Source of the DNA: Nannochloropsis oceanica
Taxonomy: Eukaryota > Sar > Eustigmatophyceae > Eustigmatales > Monodopsidaceae
NCBI GenBank assembly: GCA_004519485.1
Contig: CP038115.1
Span: forward strand, 62,001 to 126,000
Length of the DNA stretch: 64,000 nucleotides
Direction: 5' to 3'
Positions within the stretch are counted from its first letter, which is position 1. Each line of letters starts with the position of its first letter. Of this stretch, positions 1 through 10,423 are shown in pieces. The notes under the pieces are model-generated. The model was not told the DNA's origin. It saw nothing but the letters and a program-made list of their open reading frames with translations, and ran no database searches. The position numbers and the translations under genes are program-made.

Positions 1-168
1 ATCCTGGCCTTGAGTGTGCCTCTGATTTTGCGTTTGCGTGTCGTCGCCGAGATTCCTCCTTAGCAGATCCCAGCACGGCATTACTAGCTCCATCACTTCC
101 AAAAAGAAATCACTCGGCATGCCCTTCTCATAACTCCCGCCCTCCATGCCAATCACGAAGGCCAGCAT
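1..168 (-). CDS. Partial protein-coding sequence running off the left edge, function unknown
   Basis: An open frame on the minus strand enters from about position 200 and is still open at base 1. The first ATG is at 168-166 and gives MLAFVIGMEGG, then SYEKGMPSDFFLEVMELV and MPCWDLLRRNLGDD before the edge. The mixed hydrophobic and charged composition is unlike the low-complexity ORFs around it, so it looks like a real exon. It could equally be an internal exon whose acceptor lies just upstream. I recognise no family. The rest of the gene is outside the window. Confidence 0.4.
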   Translation of the reverse strand, partial: MLAFVIGMEGGSYEKGMPSDFFLEVMELVMPCWDLLRRNLGDDTQTQNQRHTQGQD

Positions 169-488
169 ACTCCGGAGCTTACAGCGCTCCTCTCCTCGTC
201 ACCATTACAGTCACTCGTCATCATTCTCACTTCGCCACCAGAAATGCTGGGAGGGTAGGAAGAAGGGGGACGGGGGAAAGGAGAATTAAGAACCGGAAAT
301 ATTTCTTTATAAACCATAAAGGGGAACGATCGCGAATCCATCACACTCCCTCTATCGGCTCACGTTTCTGGGCATAATTTTTGTGCTCCAGCTGGTGATG
401 AACATCGCGTAGCTTAACATACAGCTTTTCTGTGTTTTACAACTAGTAAAAGCGGAAGTCGCGTTAATTAGATTCTTTATACCCTTCC
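169..488. other. Short intergenic stretch
   Basis: This lies upstream of the left-edge gene and downstream of the EAF-like gene stop at 489-491. A 63-residue open frame covers 153-344 on the minus strand but resembles nothing I know. No convincing RNA gene or repeat is visible. Confidence 0.3.
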
Positions 489-754
489 TCACTTGCTGCC
501 ATTCCGTTGCTTTTTCACCACTTCCCCATCCATTTCTTGCCCCGTTCCCTCCCCCTCCTTAACCCCCCCCAAAGCCTGCAATGCAAGCACCGCTGCTTCT
601 GCCTCCTCCTCCGCTACTGCTGCTGTAACTGCCTCCGCCTCATTTTTCACTCCTATTTTGCCCACCTCGTCCTTCTTCTTCCCACTCCCTGGAGGCCGCC
701 CTCGTTTCCTGGGACGTGCTGCTGCTGCTGCTGCTGTTCCGGCTGCTGGGCCTC

Positions 755-789
<35 letters not shown>

Positions 790-2288
790 TTCTCGGACTG
801 CTGTCGCTTTTTTGCCACTGCCAGGCGGACGACCACGTCTTTTGGGCACCATCGCTTCCTCTCCTCCTCCTCCTCCTCCTCCTCCTTCCCCTTCCTCTCC
901 CCCTTCCCCTCCCTCCCTCCAATGTCCCTTTCTTTTTTCGGGTGCTGCTACTGGTGCTCGCACCGTAGCGAAAGGTGCACTAAGGTTGATGGTCAGCTTC
1001 TTCTTCGGCTTCTCCTCGGTCTCTTTCTTATTTTCCTCCTCCTTTTCTAATTGCGCCTGCTGGTGCTGCTGCTGCTGCTGCTTCCCTCGCGCGTCCATTT
1101 GACGTTGCTCCTCTTCCTGCTTCTGCTCCGACTCATCCTCTATTTCCATGCTCTCCTCCTCTCCTTCCTCCTCCTCCATCTTCGTCTCTTCATCTTTTCC
1201 CTCTCCTCCTCGGTCTTTTTCACCGTCCTTCACTGCCGCAGTTGCTGCTGGTGATGATGCTGCTGCTGCTGCAGCTGCGGCCTTCGTCCCGCTGCCAGGT
1301 GGACGCCCGCACTTCTTCCCTACCATCACTGATAAAGACGAAACCGAGCCATCTTCTTCTTCTTCCCCCCTTCTTCCTCCGTCCTTGCTGGCGTCCGTGC
1401 CCTCCTTCTTCTTGACATCCTTCGCATTCACCTTGTAAGCTTTCCTTTCCTTTTTCTCTTGCACCTTCTCCTCCTTCTTCCTCAGCTTCTCCTCTTCCTT
1501 TACCATCTTCTTCTCTTCCTCCTTTTCCTTCTTTTCCCTCTCTTTCTCCTCCTTCTTTTTTTCCCTTTCCTTCTTCAATTTCTGCTGCTTTATCATGGCT
1601 TGCACTTTCTTCTGCGTCAAAGCCTGAGCCGGCGCTGCCCGCACCCCGCCACCTTCCTCTCCCCCATCTCCTTCCTCCTCTCCTTCAGCTTTCCCTCCTC
1701 CGTTTTCCCCCACCTCAGCTGCTGCCACTGCTCCCACTATCGCTGGTGCAGGAGGCACCATTAATTTTTTCCTTTGAACTCCTCCTCCCATCGCGACCAA
1801 CCCCCCCCCCTCCCTCCCTCCCGCCCTCCCCCCCATGAGATCTGGCATCCTGCACATGTGGCACCAATGCCTCTAATCTCCGCATCTCAAACACCCCCCT
1901 ATCCTCCTCATAAATCAATACAAATTCCCTCCCCTGATTCTGAATCGGTTGCCTGTGTCCGTGAAATGATAAAGTCTTCTTGCCTTCCTCTTCCCCCTCC
2001 CTCCCTCCCTCCCCTCCTTTGAGAGGGTGATAAATGGTGACTTCCCCCGAGGGTTGCATTTCATAGCTTGCTGGATCATCATAATCTACCGTGCCTGGCT
2101 TAAATCTATACTGGATAAGGAGAAATTCCCTGTCTGTGTATTTGGTTAAGACGGTGAGGGGGTTGGAAGTATGAATGAAAGGAAGAAGGGAGGGAGGGGC
2201 ACGACGTACCAGCATCCATGCCCAGCTCAATAGGGACTTCCTGACCGGCGGGCCACGGGGATGAGCTACCGCTATTGCTACTGGCCAT
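489..2288 (-). CDS. EAF: EAF-family RNA polymerase II elongation factor with an AT-hook tail
   Basis: The start is the ATG at 2288. Exon 1 is 2288-2210 (MASSNSGSSSPWPAGQ...), the intron 2209-2134 has GTACGT..CACAG ends, and exon 2 starts at 2133 in matching phase. Exon 2 opens with an EAF N-terminal domain: YRFKPGTVDYDD, SGEVTIYHPLKGG, LSFHGHRQPIQNQGREFVLI, EEDRGVFEMRRLEALVPHVQ. In animals EAF binds ELL and stimulates Pol II elongation in the nucleus. A long Lys/Glu coiled region follows, then three AT-hook cassettes (KKCGRPPGSG, KRRGRPPGSG, RKRGRPPGSG). The domain, the coiled/AT-hook part and the last AT-hook lie in different frames. The changes occur at mononucleotide runs (ten C at 1801-1810, twelve C at 778-789, plus strand), which suggests sequencing slips or polymorphism rather than introns. 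The EAF domain is well supported; the joined tail is inference. Confidence 0.72.
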
Positions 2289-2850
2289 GGCTATCTAGTG
2301 TGGTTTGCATGTGCGGGGTGAGAACTGGATGAGGACTTGATGGATGATGAGAGAGGAGGTCGTGGCTTGCGGCAACGGAAGCAAGCGAGCTGCTCTTGCT
2401 GTCGATCCTTTTGTCCCATACAAAACCTCCACACACATTCTACAGCTTCACCGACAAGTTCCTTGTTCCACCGAGCTGCATAAAGCTAGTCGTAAGTCAG
2501 GTCACACCCGCGTCACAAAAAGACTCGCGGTCGCAGACAACCAGAGCCCAAGTAGATCTACCTGCCCGACGGCGCAACTGGTCCTCTTTCTGACGCCTCT
2601 TTACGCACTCCCACCCACAACAACACATAGAGAAGGACAGAAAGGAGGTGTAACAACCTTGGAACCATTGCGCTCTCCAAGGACTGCGGCAACACCCATA
2701 GTGGCAACTACACAACAGACGGCGACAGCAGCAGCAGCCGCAGCAGTGCCACCGCCGCACCTCTTCTTCACTCCCGTCGCACCCACGGGCACTCCCCTCC
2801 TCCCCCAGCCCCTCCCCGGACGTTGTCATTCCTTCCTACTCTTCTTACAG
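2289..2850. other. Divergent promoter region, probably with the 5' exon of the P-loop kinase
   Basis: This separates the EAF-like gene (-) from the P-loop kinase gene (+). The kinase reading frame has no ATG near its start, but a good acceptor (CTTCTTACAG at 2841-2850) precedes it, so an upstream coding exon is expected here. A candidate open frame with an ATG runs from 2344 (MMREEVVACGNGSKRAAL...). I could not choose a donor confidently. Confidence 0.4.
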
Positions 2851-5074
2851 ACGTGACGGTCGTAGGAAGTGCGAGTGGCAGCGGGCAGCAGCAGCAGCAG
2901 CAGCAGCCGTCCTATCACCCTCACAGGCCGCCGCCGACGACGACGCCCAGCAGTACACCTCCGCACATCTCAAACCGCAAGAGAGGCTCTTCCTTAGTCG
3001 GGAGTGGCAACAGCAACAGCAACAGCAGCGTTGGAGGTGTATTTTCCCGAGCCCGGACACACACACCCTCCGACTCATTTTTTGCCGTCGAAGAGGGGAT
3101 AAGCACCAGCAGCGATAAGATAGGTCGTACCAGCAACAGTAGCAACAGGAAACAGACAAAAGGAGAACGAAGGGAAGCTGAGACTAGACAGAAGGGAGGC
3201 AAACTGTGGGGTCTAGGTGTGCTGGTGTGCGCTCTAGGCGGCGTCGGCTTGTTAAGTGTCGGCGTAAGGACACGCCTGCTGCACAGCGGGATCATCATCA
3301 TCAGCAGCAGCAGCAGCACCACCACCACCACCACCACCACCGCGAGAAGTAAGGTATTGGAGAGACGACAAGACACGTTGGAGCAGCAGCTAGGCGACGC
3401 AGCCGCGAGGAGTGGAGAGAGGGAGGGCGAGGTGGACGACGGGGGGATAATGAACGGTAAAGTACTTGTAACGCCGGTGCCACCGGCATGGAGCGAAGAC
3501 AGCAGCAGCAGCATTGGCGTGCGTTTGGAAGACAGTCATGGGCCGGACCCCACCCACGGCGTGAAGGAGGTCTGGGGGAAGGACGAGGATGGGAAGGAGG
3601 ACGGGGGGTACGACTACACCAAGACGACAACAGAGGTGTACGGCGTGAGGCAGATGGAGTTCTTCGGCCCATACGCAGGGACCAGGCAGGGGCTGGACTA
3701 CGGGTTCCATCGAAACTACCGGCGGCAGAGGCAGGAGGTTCAAGACGGGATTATTAGGAGGGCCCTGGAGGGCGGGGCAGAGAGGAGGAGGAGGGAGTGG
3801 GGGAGGGAGGGGTCGTCGTTGGAGGACTTGTCAACCGGCGATGACGGGCAGCAGCAGCTGCAGCAGCAGCAGCAGAAGAAGGACGACGACGAAAATTTCT
3901 CCTCCCTCGCCCACGTCCAACGCGCCGAGCCCCACGAGATCGGCCCGGACTGCCGCCTCTCCCTCCCTCCCTCCCTCCCTCCCTCCTTCTCCTCCCTCTC
4001 CTCCTCCTCCTCCTCCCACCACTCCACCCCCCAGCAGTGGGTGGTGTTCACGGCTGGGCCCATGGGGGCGGGAAAAAGCCACACCCTCAAGTGGCTGGCC
4101 AAGAGGGGTTTCTTCCCGTTGGATGACTTTGTGCTCGCCGACCCGGATGTAATTCGAAACGAGCTCCCGGAGATAGAGGGCTATATAGAGAGGAATCCAT
4201 TAATGGCGGGTCAGCTGACGCATAAGGAGGCGGGTTATGTGCTGGAGATTTTGATTAGGGAGGGGCTGAAGGAAGGGAGGAATGTGCTGGTGCAGGGGAG
4301 CCTCAGAGACGCCGCATGGCATGCGCAGTATTTTCAGGTAGGAGGGAGGGCAAGAGAGAGAGGGAGAGAGAGGGGGGTTGGAGTAAGGGTCAAAGAAGAG
4401 GCAAGTAGGTGGGACGACGAGAGTGCTGACGATGATTTCCCCCTCTTCTCCCTTCCTCCCTCTTCCCCTTCCCAACCCACCCCCTCCCTCCCTCCCGCAA
4501 CAGGAGTTGAGAGAGTGTTTCCCAGGCCTGAGGATCGCGATAATCCACGTGACGGCGAGCAGGGAGACGGTCCTATCAAGGTTAGGAGGGAGGGAGGGAG
4601 GGAGGGAGGGGCAGAAGAACGAGGATGAATAAGAGTCAGGACTCGTATATAAATATATAGCAAGAGGAGGGGACGAGGCGTCACGAGTCGTTTCTCTTCT
4701 AGAAGCTAACGGTTGGATTGGCCTTCCTTCCCCCTCTTTCCCTCCCTCTCTCTCTCCCTCCCAGGGCACGGCGCCGAGGGATAGCAACCCGGCGGGTGGT
4801 GCCGGATGAGGTCCTTCTAGCTTCCCTGGAGGAGACTCCGCGCGCTGTAGGTGTACTGGAGAGACAGGCAGACTACTGTGTGGCCATCGATAACGATGGG
4901 AGGGGGGAACCGCGCCTTGTGGGAGGGTGTGGAAGGGAGGGAGGGAGGGGGGGAAGGAGGGAGGAGGAGACGTGGACGACGTTTTCGGGTGTGTGGCGGG
5001 GATGTGGGTTGCCGTCGAGGAGGGAGGGGGGAGGGGAGGGAGGGAGGGAGGGGAAGGAGGAGGGGAAAGAGTAG
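2851..5074 (+). CDS. Zeta-toxin-like P-loop kinase with a membrane segment
   Basis: The exons are 2851-4337, 4504-4580 and 4765-5074, all with GT-AG introns in consistent phase; the 5' exon is unresolved. The N-terminal half is low complexity (poly-Q, Ser, Thr) with one membrane segment (LWGLGVLVCALGGVGLLSVG). The C-terminal half is a P-loop kinase fold: Walker A in FTAGPMGAGKSHTLKWL (about 4048-4098), FPLDDFVLADPDVIRNELPE, AGQLTHKEAGYVLEIL, VQGSLRDAAWHAQYFQ, then AIIHVTASRETVLSR in the second exon. This matches zeta-toxin/UNAG-kinase-like domains that eukaryotes carry as ordinary cellular proteins. The gene is spliced and intact, so it is treated as a host gene. The substrate is unknown; small-molecule or nucleotide-sugar phosphorylation is inference. 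The C-terminal tail is GGGA-encoded (REGG repeats). Confidence 0.72.
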
Positions 5075-5548
5075 ATGGTTGTGTTTTAGTTTTGTATCGG
5101 TGAGTGGAAGAACACGGGGAGCGTGCATAAGGACACAAAGGTGGAACGTTCAAAAATTAGGGTTGTTTTCGTCGTCGTCGCCGTCGTAGTTGTTGTTGCT
5201 TTTTCCTCGGATTCTTGACTATGTTCTTCTTGTTCTTGTTCTTATTGACACTTCATTTTGTCTTATTATTTTATTTGCAGTTTTGGTTGCATTGCTTCTT
5301 GTTCTCTCCCTAGCGCTAACCCAATACCTTAAGTTTGAGTTTATGTCTTTTTTGCGCACACCGTTGTTCTTGCCTCCCTCCCTCCCTCCCTCACTCCCTC
5401 CCCGCTCGATCCCTTTTCTCATTCTTTATATTAACCACATATGTATAGTAATCAGGAAACAGACCTCGAGCCCGTTCTCCCTCCCTCATCCCCCACCTTT
5501 CCTCCTTGCATCAGCGTCAGTCCCTCCCCACCTCCCTCCCTCCCTCCC
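5075..5548. other. Convergent 3' intergenic region with CCCT arrays
   Basis: The ends of the P-loop kinase (+) and the bZIP-PAS gene (-) face each other here. The sequence is T/C-rich, with CCCT repeat runs at about 5372-5402 and 5523-5551. No gene is seen. Confidence 0.5.
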
Positions 5549-6115
5549 TCAGCCTTCCGGACGAATGATGGCCAGCAACCCCTGCGTTCCCTTCCGAAGC
5601 CCCAGGCCTACTTTGACGTATTTCTCCTCCATCGTTCCTCCTCTGTCTCTTTCCCCCTCCACGGAGCAAGACTTTAATCGGCAGGTGGTCTTGGCCACCG
5701 TATCTGTGCTTAACAGGGTAGTGGTGAACGCCGCGAGCACCTCCTTCAAATCCTCTGCGTGGACCATCTCTCCCAATCTCCTCCCTAGCAAGCTCGCAGG
5801 CACTAGCCCCAGCAAGCGCGCAAAGGCTGAGTTGGCGTACAAGATTTTTTCCTCCCTCTCAGCCGAGAGGACACACATCATATCCGGGGCTTCCTCCACA
5901 ATCAATTTGTAGGCGGACAAAGCCTCCACCATCACCCTCAACTCCTTCATCTCACACTCCTGTCTCTCCCGTGCCTGGGCGCTGTACAATCTCGCCCGCG
6001 CCTTTCTTCTTTCTTGTTTCTCCTCGGCAGTGAAGCCGTTCAGGTCCGCCCTTCGGGCCCTCTTTCCCTTCCTGCTCGCCCGCCATCCAAATTTATCCTC
6101 CTCCCCACCCTCGCA

Positions 6116-6158
<43 letters not shown>

Positions 6159-7180
6159 GTGGTTTTAGTGCCCGAGAAGGGATCGAGGTGATGACCGTGG
6201 AGCTGGCTCTCAAGGGGAATACCCGGCAAAAGGCCTACTCGGAAAGGGCCAGAGTTGGAGCAAGGAGGGGAGGAAGGGATGGAGCGCGGGGGTGGCTGCG
6301 GGTTGGACACCTGATGGGGGTGAAGGCCGCCGACAGGGATAAGGAGGGAGGAAGAGGAGGGACGAACGTGGTGCTGTGCCTTCATGTTAGTGTCGCTGTG
6401 TGGGTGGGGGATCGACGAGGCCAAGGTGCTGACTTTGAGGGAAGAGATGAAGGAGGCAGAGCGGGGGGAGATGGAAGCGGTGGAGCAGGAGGAGGGGGAG
6501 AAGGAGGAGGAGGACGACGAGGAGGGGATGCAGGAAGTGATGGACGAGCGGACAGGGAAAGCCTGCAGTCCGGCAGCAGCTTGTGTTGTGTTGGCGAAGG
6601 AAGAAGCGGTAGAAACGGAGGGAGGATAGACGGAGCAGTGGGCGAAGGCGGCAGGGGGGGGGACGGCGTGGTGGGAAAGGGGTAGCTGTTGTGTTTGTTG
6701 TTGAGTTTGTTGTTTTTGCTGGTGCTGCTGGTGCTGATGCTGGTGCAAGTCTGACCTCGAGATGTGTTGCTTGAGGGGAAAAGGCTGCTGCCAGGGCTGT
6801 GAGTGAGGCCCGTCTTTGGAATCAGTGGGTTCTTGGGCTTGTTGGGCATTGACAGGGGTTGCCAGTCGCCCTGGATGCTGCGCGGACGAAATGGTAGTCC
6901 GCAGTGCTGTTGCGTTGCATTCACTGGCGTCTAATCCTTCACGATCCCCGGAGTTGCTGGGGATTCCACATGCCGCTGCCGGGGCCGAAGCAAGGTGCCG
7001 ATGGGGGCGGAGGCTGCGGTCCAATTCGGTGGTTGCCAAAGACGAAGCGGGGTGCACGGGTTCCAACGGTACCGATAAACCTGGGGATGAGCGCATTTGA
7101 ACAGGTGAAGGGCCATGTCTTGGGGCTAGTAGCGCGGCGGCCGCGAGCAGGTCTTTAAAAACCGAATGGCTGGAAGCCAT
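5549..7180 (-). CDS. bZIP-PAS transcription factor
   Basis: This is a single exon with its ATG at 7180 and a 543-residue product. The first two thirds are Ser/Gln/His-rich and disordered. Near residues 385-425 is a basic region and short zipper (EEKQERRKARARLYSAQARE then MKELRVMVEALSAYKLIVEE), followed directly by a PAS domain (APDMMCVLSAEREEKILYAN, SAFARLLGLVPASLLGRRLG, EMVHAEDLKEVL). The bZIP-then-PAS order is typical of stramenopile bZIP-PAS proteins and aureochromes. The LOV photoreceptor motif with its flavin-binding Cys (GRNCRFLQ) is absent, so this is a plain PAS sensor rather than an aureochrome. The Asn that is nearly invariant in bZIP basic regions aligns with Ala here. It is expected to be a nuclear DNA-binding regulator; ligand and targets are unknown. 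Confidence 0.8.
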
Positions 7181-7943
7181 ACTTTTGAGGGAATGGGGGA
7201 AAGGGGGGAGGGGGGAGATATTAATTGATCGTTGACAAATGCTTTCAGAATAACATCTGTTACTCTCCAGTTACTAAGTTTGTTACGGGCGTTTGTCATA
7301 GCATAGCCTTATCGCTGACTTTGTGATATAACATAGCACTAAATGTAACTACATTTAGTATACCCTGGGTACCCCAGCTTACAACCACAGAGGCGTGCAT
7401 GTGGACATCCACAAACAGGCAGTCCCTACAAATAAAAAATTATAGTAATGACTGTGCACTGTGCGATGCACCGGGGCTCTAGGAGCGCGGCGTAATGGTA
7501 GCATTTGTCTGCCGAAATGATCGGGGTAATTACCTGAAAGTGACGATTAAGCATACTTATTGATATGATATGCATGTCTACACCGACGAGGTCGCGAGCA
7601 TTTAGGAGACCATGCGGTCCTATAGATTGGAAATTACATGAAGAGGACAGTGGCCAAGTTGGAGGATGCCAAAGGAAATTGCCCGATGGACAAACGTGGC
7701 ATAATGAGCATTATAAGGCAAGTTGTCTTGATTCGAGTTGAGACAGTAGTCTATCCCCACGGCTTAACCGGCCGCTCTCGGTTTTTTTCCGACGACGTTT
7801 TCGTTCTCGATTTTTGGTGGGTGTCACTTGAGGTCTAGGGAAACATGGAGATGGGGATACCACCGCCATATGTTTGTGCTTGAGTGTTCTTTGTGGAGGG
7901 CACGCTGGAGTACAGAAACAGAGCCCTTTAAGTTGTGCTAATA

Positions 7944-8250
7944 TGTCTGGTAGGAGATGTATTTTTCGGAAAGCGCGGGAAAAGAAACGTTTCAGGAGCA
8001 TCCCGAATATAATACGAAATAAATATGAGGGGTCGGAACGCTCAGGCATAGGGCTTCCATATGACTTTGTCCCAAGTGACCCGTTTGCCACCACATTGTC
8101 GCACATGCAAGTGCTGTACTTACAAGCAACAAAATTGAGACAGAAACGCCTCCTGAACGTTCTGACCCCTCCAATAACCTATTTCCGTCAAGCACATCAG
8201 GTTCGTTTTCTTTTTCCTCGCTTTCCGAAAAATACATCTCCTACCAGACA
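7944..8250. mobile_element. Foldback MITE with about 100-bp inverted arms and TA flanks
   Basis: The left arm, from 7944 (TGTCTGGTAGGAGATGTATT...), is nearly the reverse complement of the right arm ending at 8250 (...ACATCTCCTACCAGACA). The outer 35 bp or so are almost perfect. Inner parts match with gaps, including GAGGGGTCGGAACGCTCAGG at about 8027-8046 against CCTGAACGTTCTGACCCCTC at 8152-8171. The arms leave a central segment of about 100 bp with no transposase. TA dinucleotides flank both ends (7942-7943 and 8251-8252), as expected of a Tc1/mariner-type target duplication. It is a non-autonomous DNA element; the superfamily is inferred from the TA only. Confidence 0.72.
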
Positions 8251-8364
8251 TAATATGGTATGTGCTGTGCAATGAGGATTCTTACTGCCCTGAATGTTCT
8301 TGGGGATGCTCCTCCGAGATGCAGAACCATGCTGTACGATCCGTATGTTATGACGTCTTCTTCT

Positions 8365-8537
8365 ACGGGGTAGCTGCCGGCAATAAACCCCTAAAAAATA
8401 AAAACAATTAAAAAACTTATATAACTTTCTGTATAGTCAGTCGGATGACCGGCAGCCAAAGGAGCGGCAAATTCAGAGCGGGGTGGCGTCATCGTCCCGC
8501 AAAAATGCCAGTGGCCTGATGCCGGTAGCTACCCCGT
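8365..8537. repeat. Small inverted repeat (18-bp arms)
   Basis: ACGGGGTAGCTGCCGGCA at 8365-8382 is the reverse complement, with one mismatch, of TGCCGGTAGCTACCCCGT at 8520-8537. Next to the left arm is an A-rich block (8386-8428) that recurs in degenerate form at 8624-8664 (AACCCCGAAAAAGAAAAATG...). It may be a decayed foldback element; no target duplication is clear. Confidence 0.5.
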
Positions 8538-10423
8538 CATGCAGGGCGGGCTTTTTTTGGTGCTCACATTAAGATAGAAGTAGATGTCATCATGTCGGTG
8601 GCAAGGCTCGTAATGGTAATTAAAACCCCGAAAAAGAAAAATGAGCAAAAAACGTACATAACTTAAGTCGAGACAAACTCGTCCCGCCCTAGGGGCCCAC
8701 TCGTGTCAGCATGACGAGAATGGATGCCACCATTTTTATTATGTGTTAGATATCTATCTATAGGAAGTCCTGCAGTTCCCTTTCCCCCCCCATTTGAAAA
8801 GGAGGTTGAAGTGAACGAGAAAAACGACACCTGAATACGTGAGGGAGGGACCCTCCCGAGTACAACTCTTCCCTTGATCAAATCCACCAGCTTTTTTACA
8901 CATGACGACAATCACAAGTCGTCCATAAGGACTGGTATAGGATGTGGTGAGCAGAGCGCGGAGCGGGATCGTTTAAGGGACCTGATCAACAAGCTGCAAG
9001 GCCAATTTCAGTGGCTCAAGGCTCATTAACAAAGAAACGCCGAAAGCAACCTACACACCGTGAACAGGCAGGGTTGAAGTGGGGAAAAGAGGAGGCCACA
9101 GTCAATATCTCCACCACCTACCGACTGACGGAGAACCTCAAGGACTTGATCCTTGACGTGGTCGGAAAATGCATAGAAAAATATGATCATGTAGGGAACG
9201 ATGATGAACAGCCAAAATAAATTACACGCATTCTCCAAGGAGGGTCTCACTCGTCGTACCACAGCAAGGCAGACGTGCGTGTTTAGGAGTCAGAGGAACG
9301 CATTCTAGACCTTTCCTGTGGACAAAAGCCATAAAAAATCACCCATGGTCGTCATATTTAGACTCTTGCATGGATGTGGCTAGTTAGAGGAAAAAGGAGG
9401 ATGGCAGGTTCATTGCTTGGCGGGTTCATCTATATGTCTCCCTCATCCCACACGTGCTCGCCTTCTAGAGGGATGACGGATGAAATATGCGATATGATGG
9501 TATCAGGGAAGTGGGGCAAGGTGAAACTTATGGAGTTTATGGTGTTCAATCATGCAGTTTAGGAAAAGCGCGGTAACTGGCTCGACTTGCGAGGGGAGGA
9601 GGGCCATACTGGCGGAATGCAGGGTGGAGGACTGGATGCTGATACGCACAGACAAATAGCAGCGCCGGGCGTGTATGGACGACGAAATCTAGAACTGGAT
9701 ATACAGTAAGCGTTCCAGGCTCGCACAAATCATCCACCAGCCGAAGCAGCCCTTGGACAACGCCGTAGTCAAGCGAGGCGCTCGCAAGGGGATTTTTTCC
9801 CTCCTTACTATTTTCATGCACAGTAGTAGCTGATGGAGTAACAGTAGCTATTTAGCTCGGCGCTTGAGTATATTGGAAAGGGATATGCATATCTAACTGG
9901 CGGAGGGAGCGAAATCGAGAGTAATAATGGTCCGTGAAGCCTCTCAACGAATCGGGCTCGGTGGAGAACGTGCTTGTAAAGATCGAAAAGACGGATCCGG
10001 ACGATGAATACGTACATCGACGATGGGATAATTAATGTAAATAAATGAGTTGTGGAGGCAAGGTGAAATAATATCTCTGTTCTTGGCGTCTTCTTGGTCG
10101 TTTGTGCTTTCAGCTCGAGGTGAGTGGGGAGGTTCGACCGTCAAGACCGCCCAAAACCAAAAGAGATGTGGTTTTCGTGCATGAACACAAAATGAATGCC
10201 CTGCCCATGGGGATGTGATGCACTGCACGATACAATACTGGTCTGCCTCAGCAGGCGCGATGAAAACTCTTCCGGAGCGTGCACTCAAAATAAACGAGTC
10301 ATATCAACGGCCGCTCCATCATCATGCCTCCTCCCAGTTTTCTCTCGCCCGTGCTCATGCTCCATCCAATGCCGCTCACACACATTACAACACACCATGT
10401 ACACCACATTTTCACCACCAGCC

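Larger units (their letters stand above)
7181..10423. other. 3.2 kb gene-poor divergent intergenic region
   Basis: This lies between the bZIP-PAS gene (-) and RBM39 (+). It is less G/C-rich than its neighbours and largely free of GGGA/CCCT arrays. It contains a foldback element (7944-8250) and a small inverted repeat (8365-8537). Only short open frames occur, for example 9011-9220 (+), and none has a recognisable domain. A tRNA-like stretch near 7490-7550 lacks a T-arm and was not accepted. Confidence 0.5.

Noticed and set aside
640-1764. Long plus-strand ORFs opposite the EAF-like gene, including PGGRPR motifs
   Set aside because: They are antisense shadows of AT-hook and Lys/Glu codons; the minus strand has the EAF domain and splice sites.
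7485-7560. tRNA-like stretch (GCGTAATGGTAGCA resembling a D-arm)
   Set aside because: No T-arm (GGTTCRA) or closing acceptor stem is found at the right distance.
8896-9220. Small coding sequences (for example RDRLRDLINKLQGQFQWLKA, and a 69-residue frame at 9011)
   Set aside because: Too short, no start or splice context, no known family; possibly fragments but unsupported.
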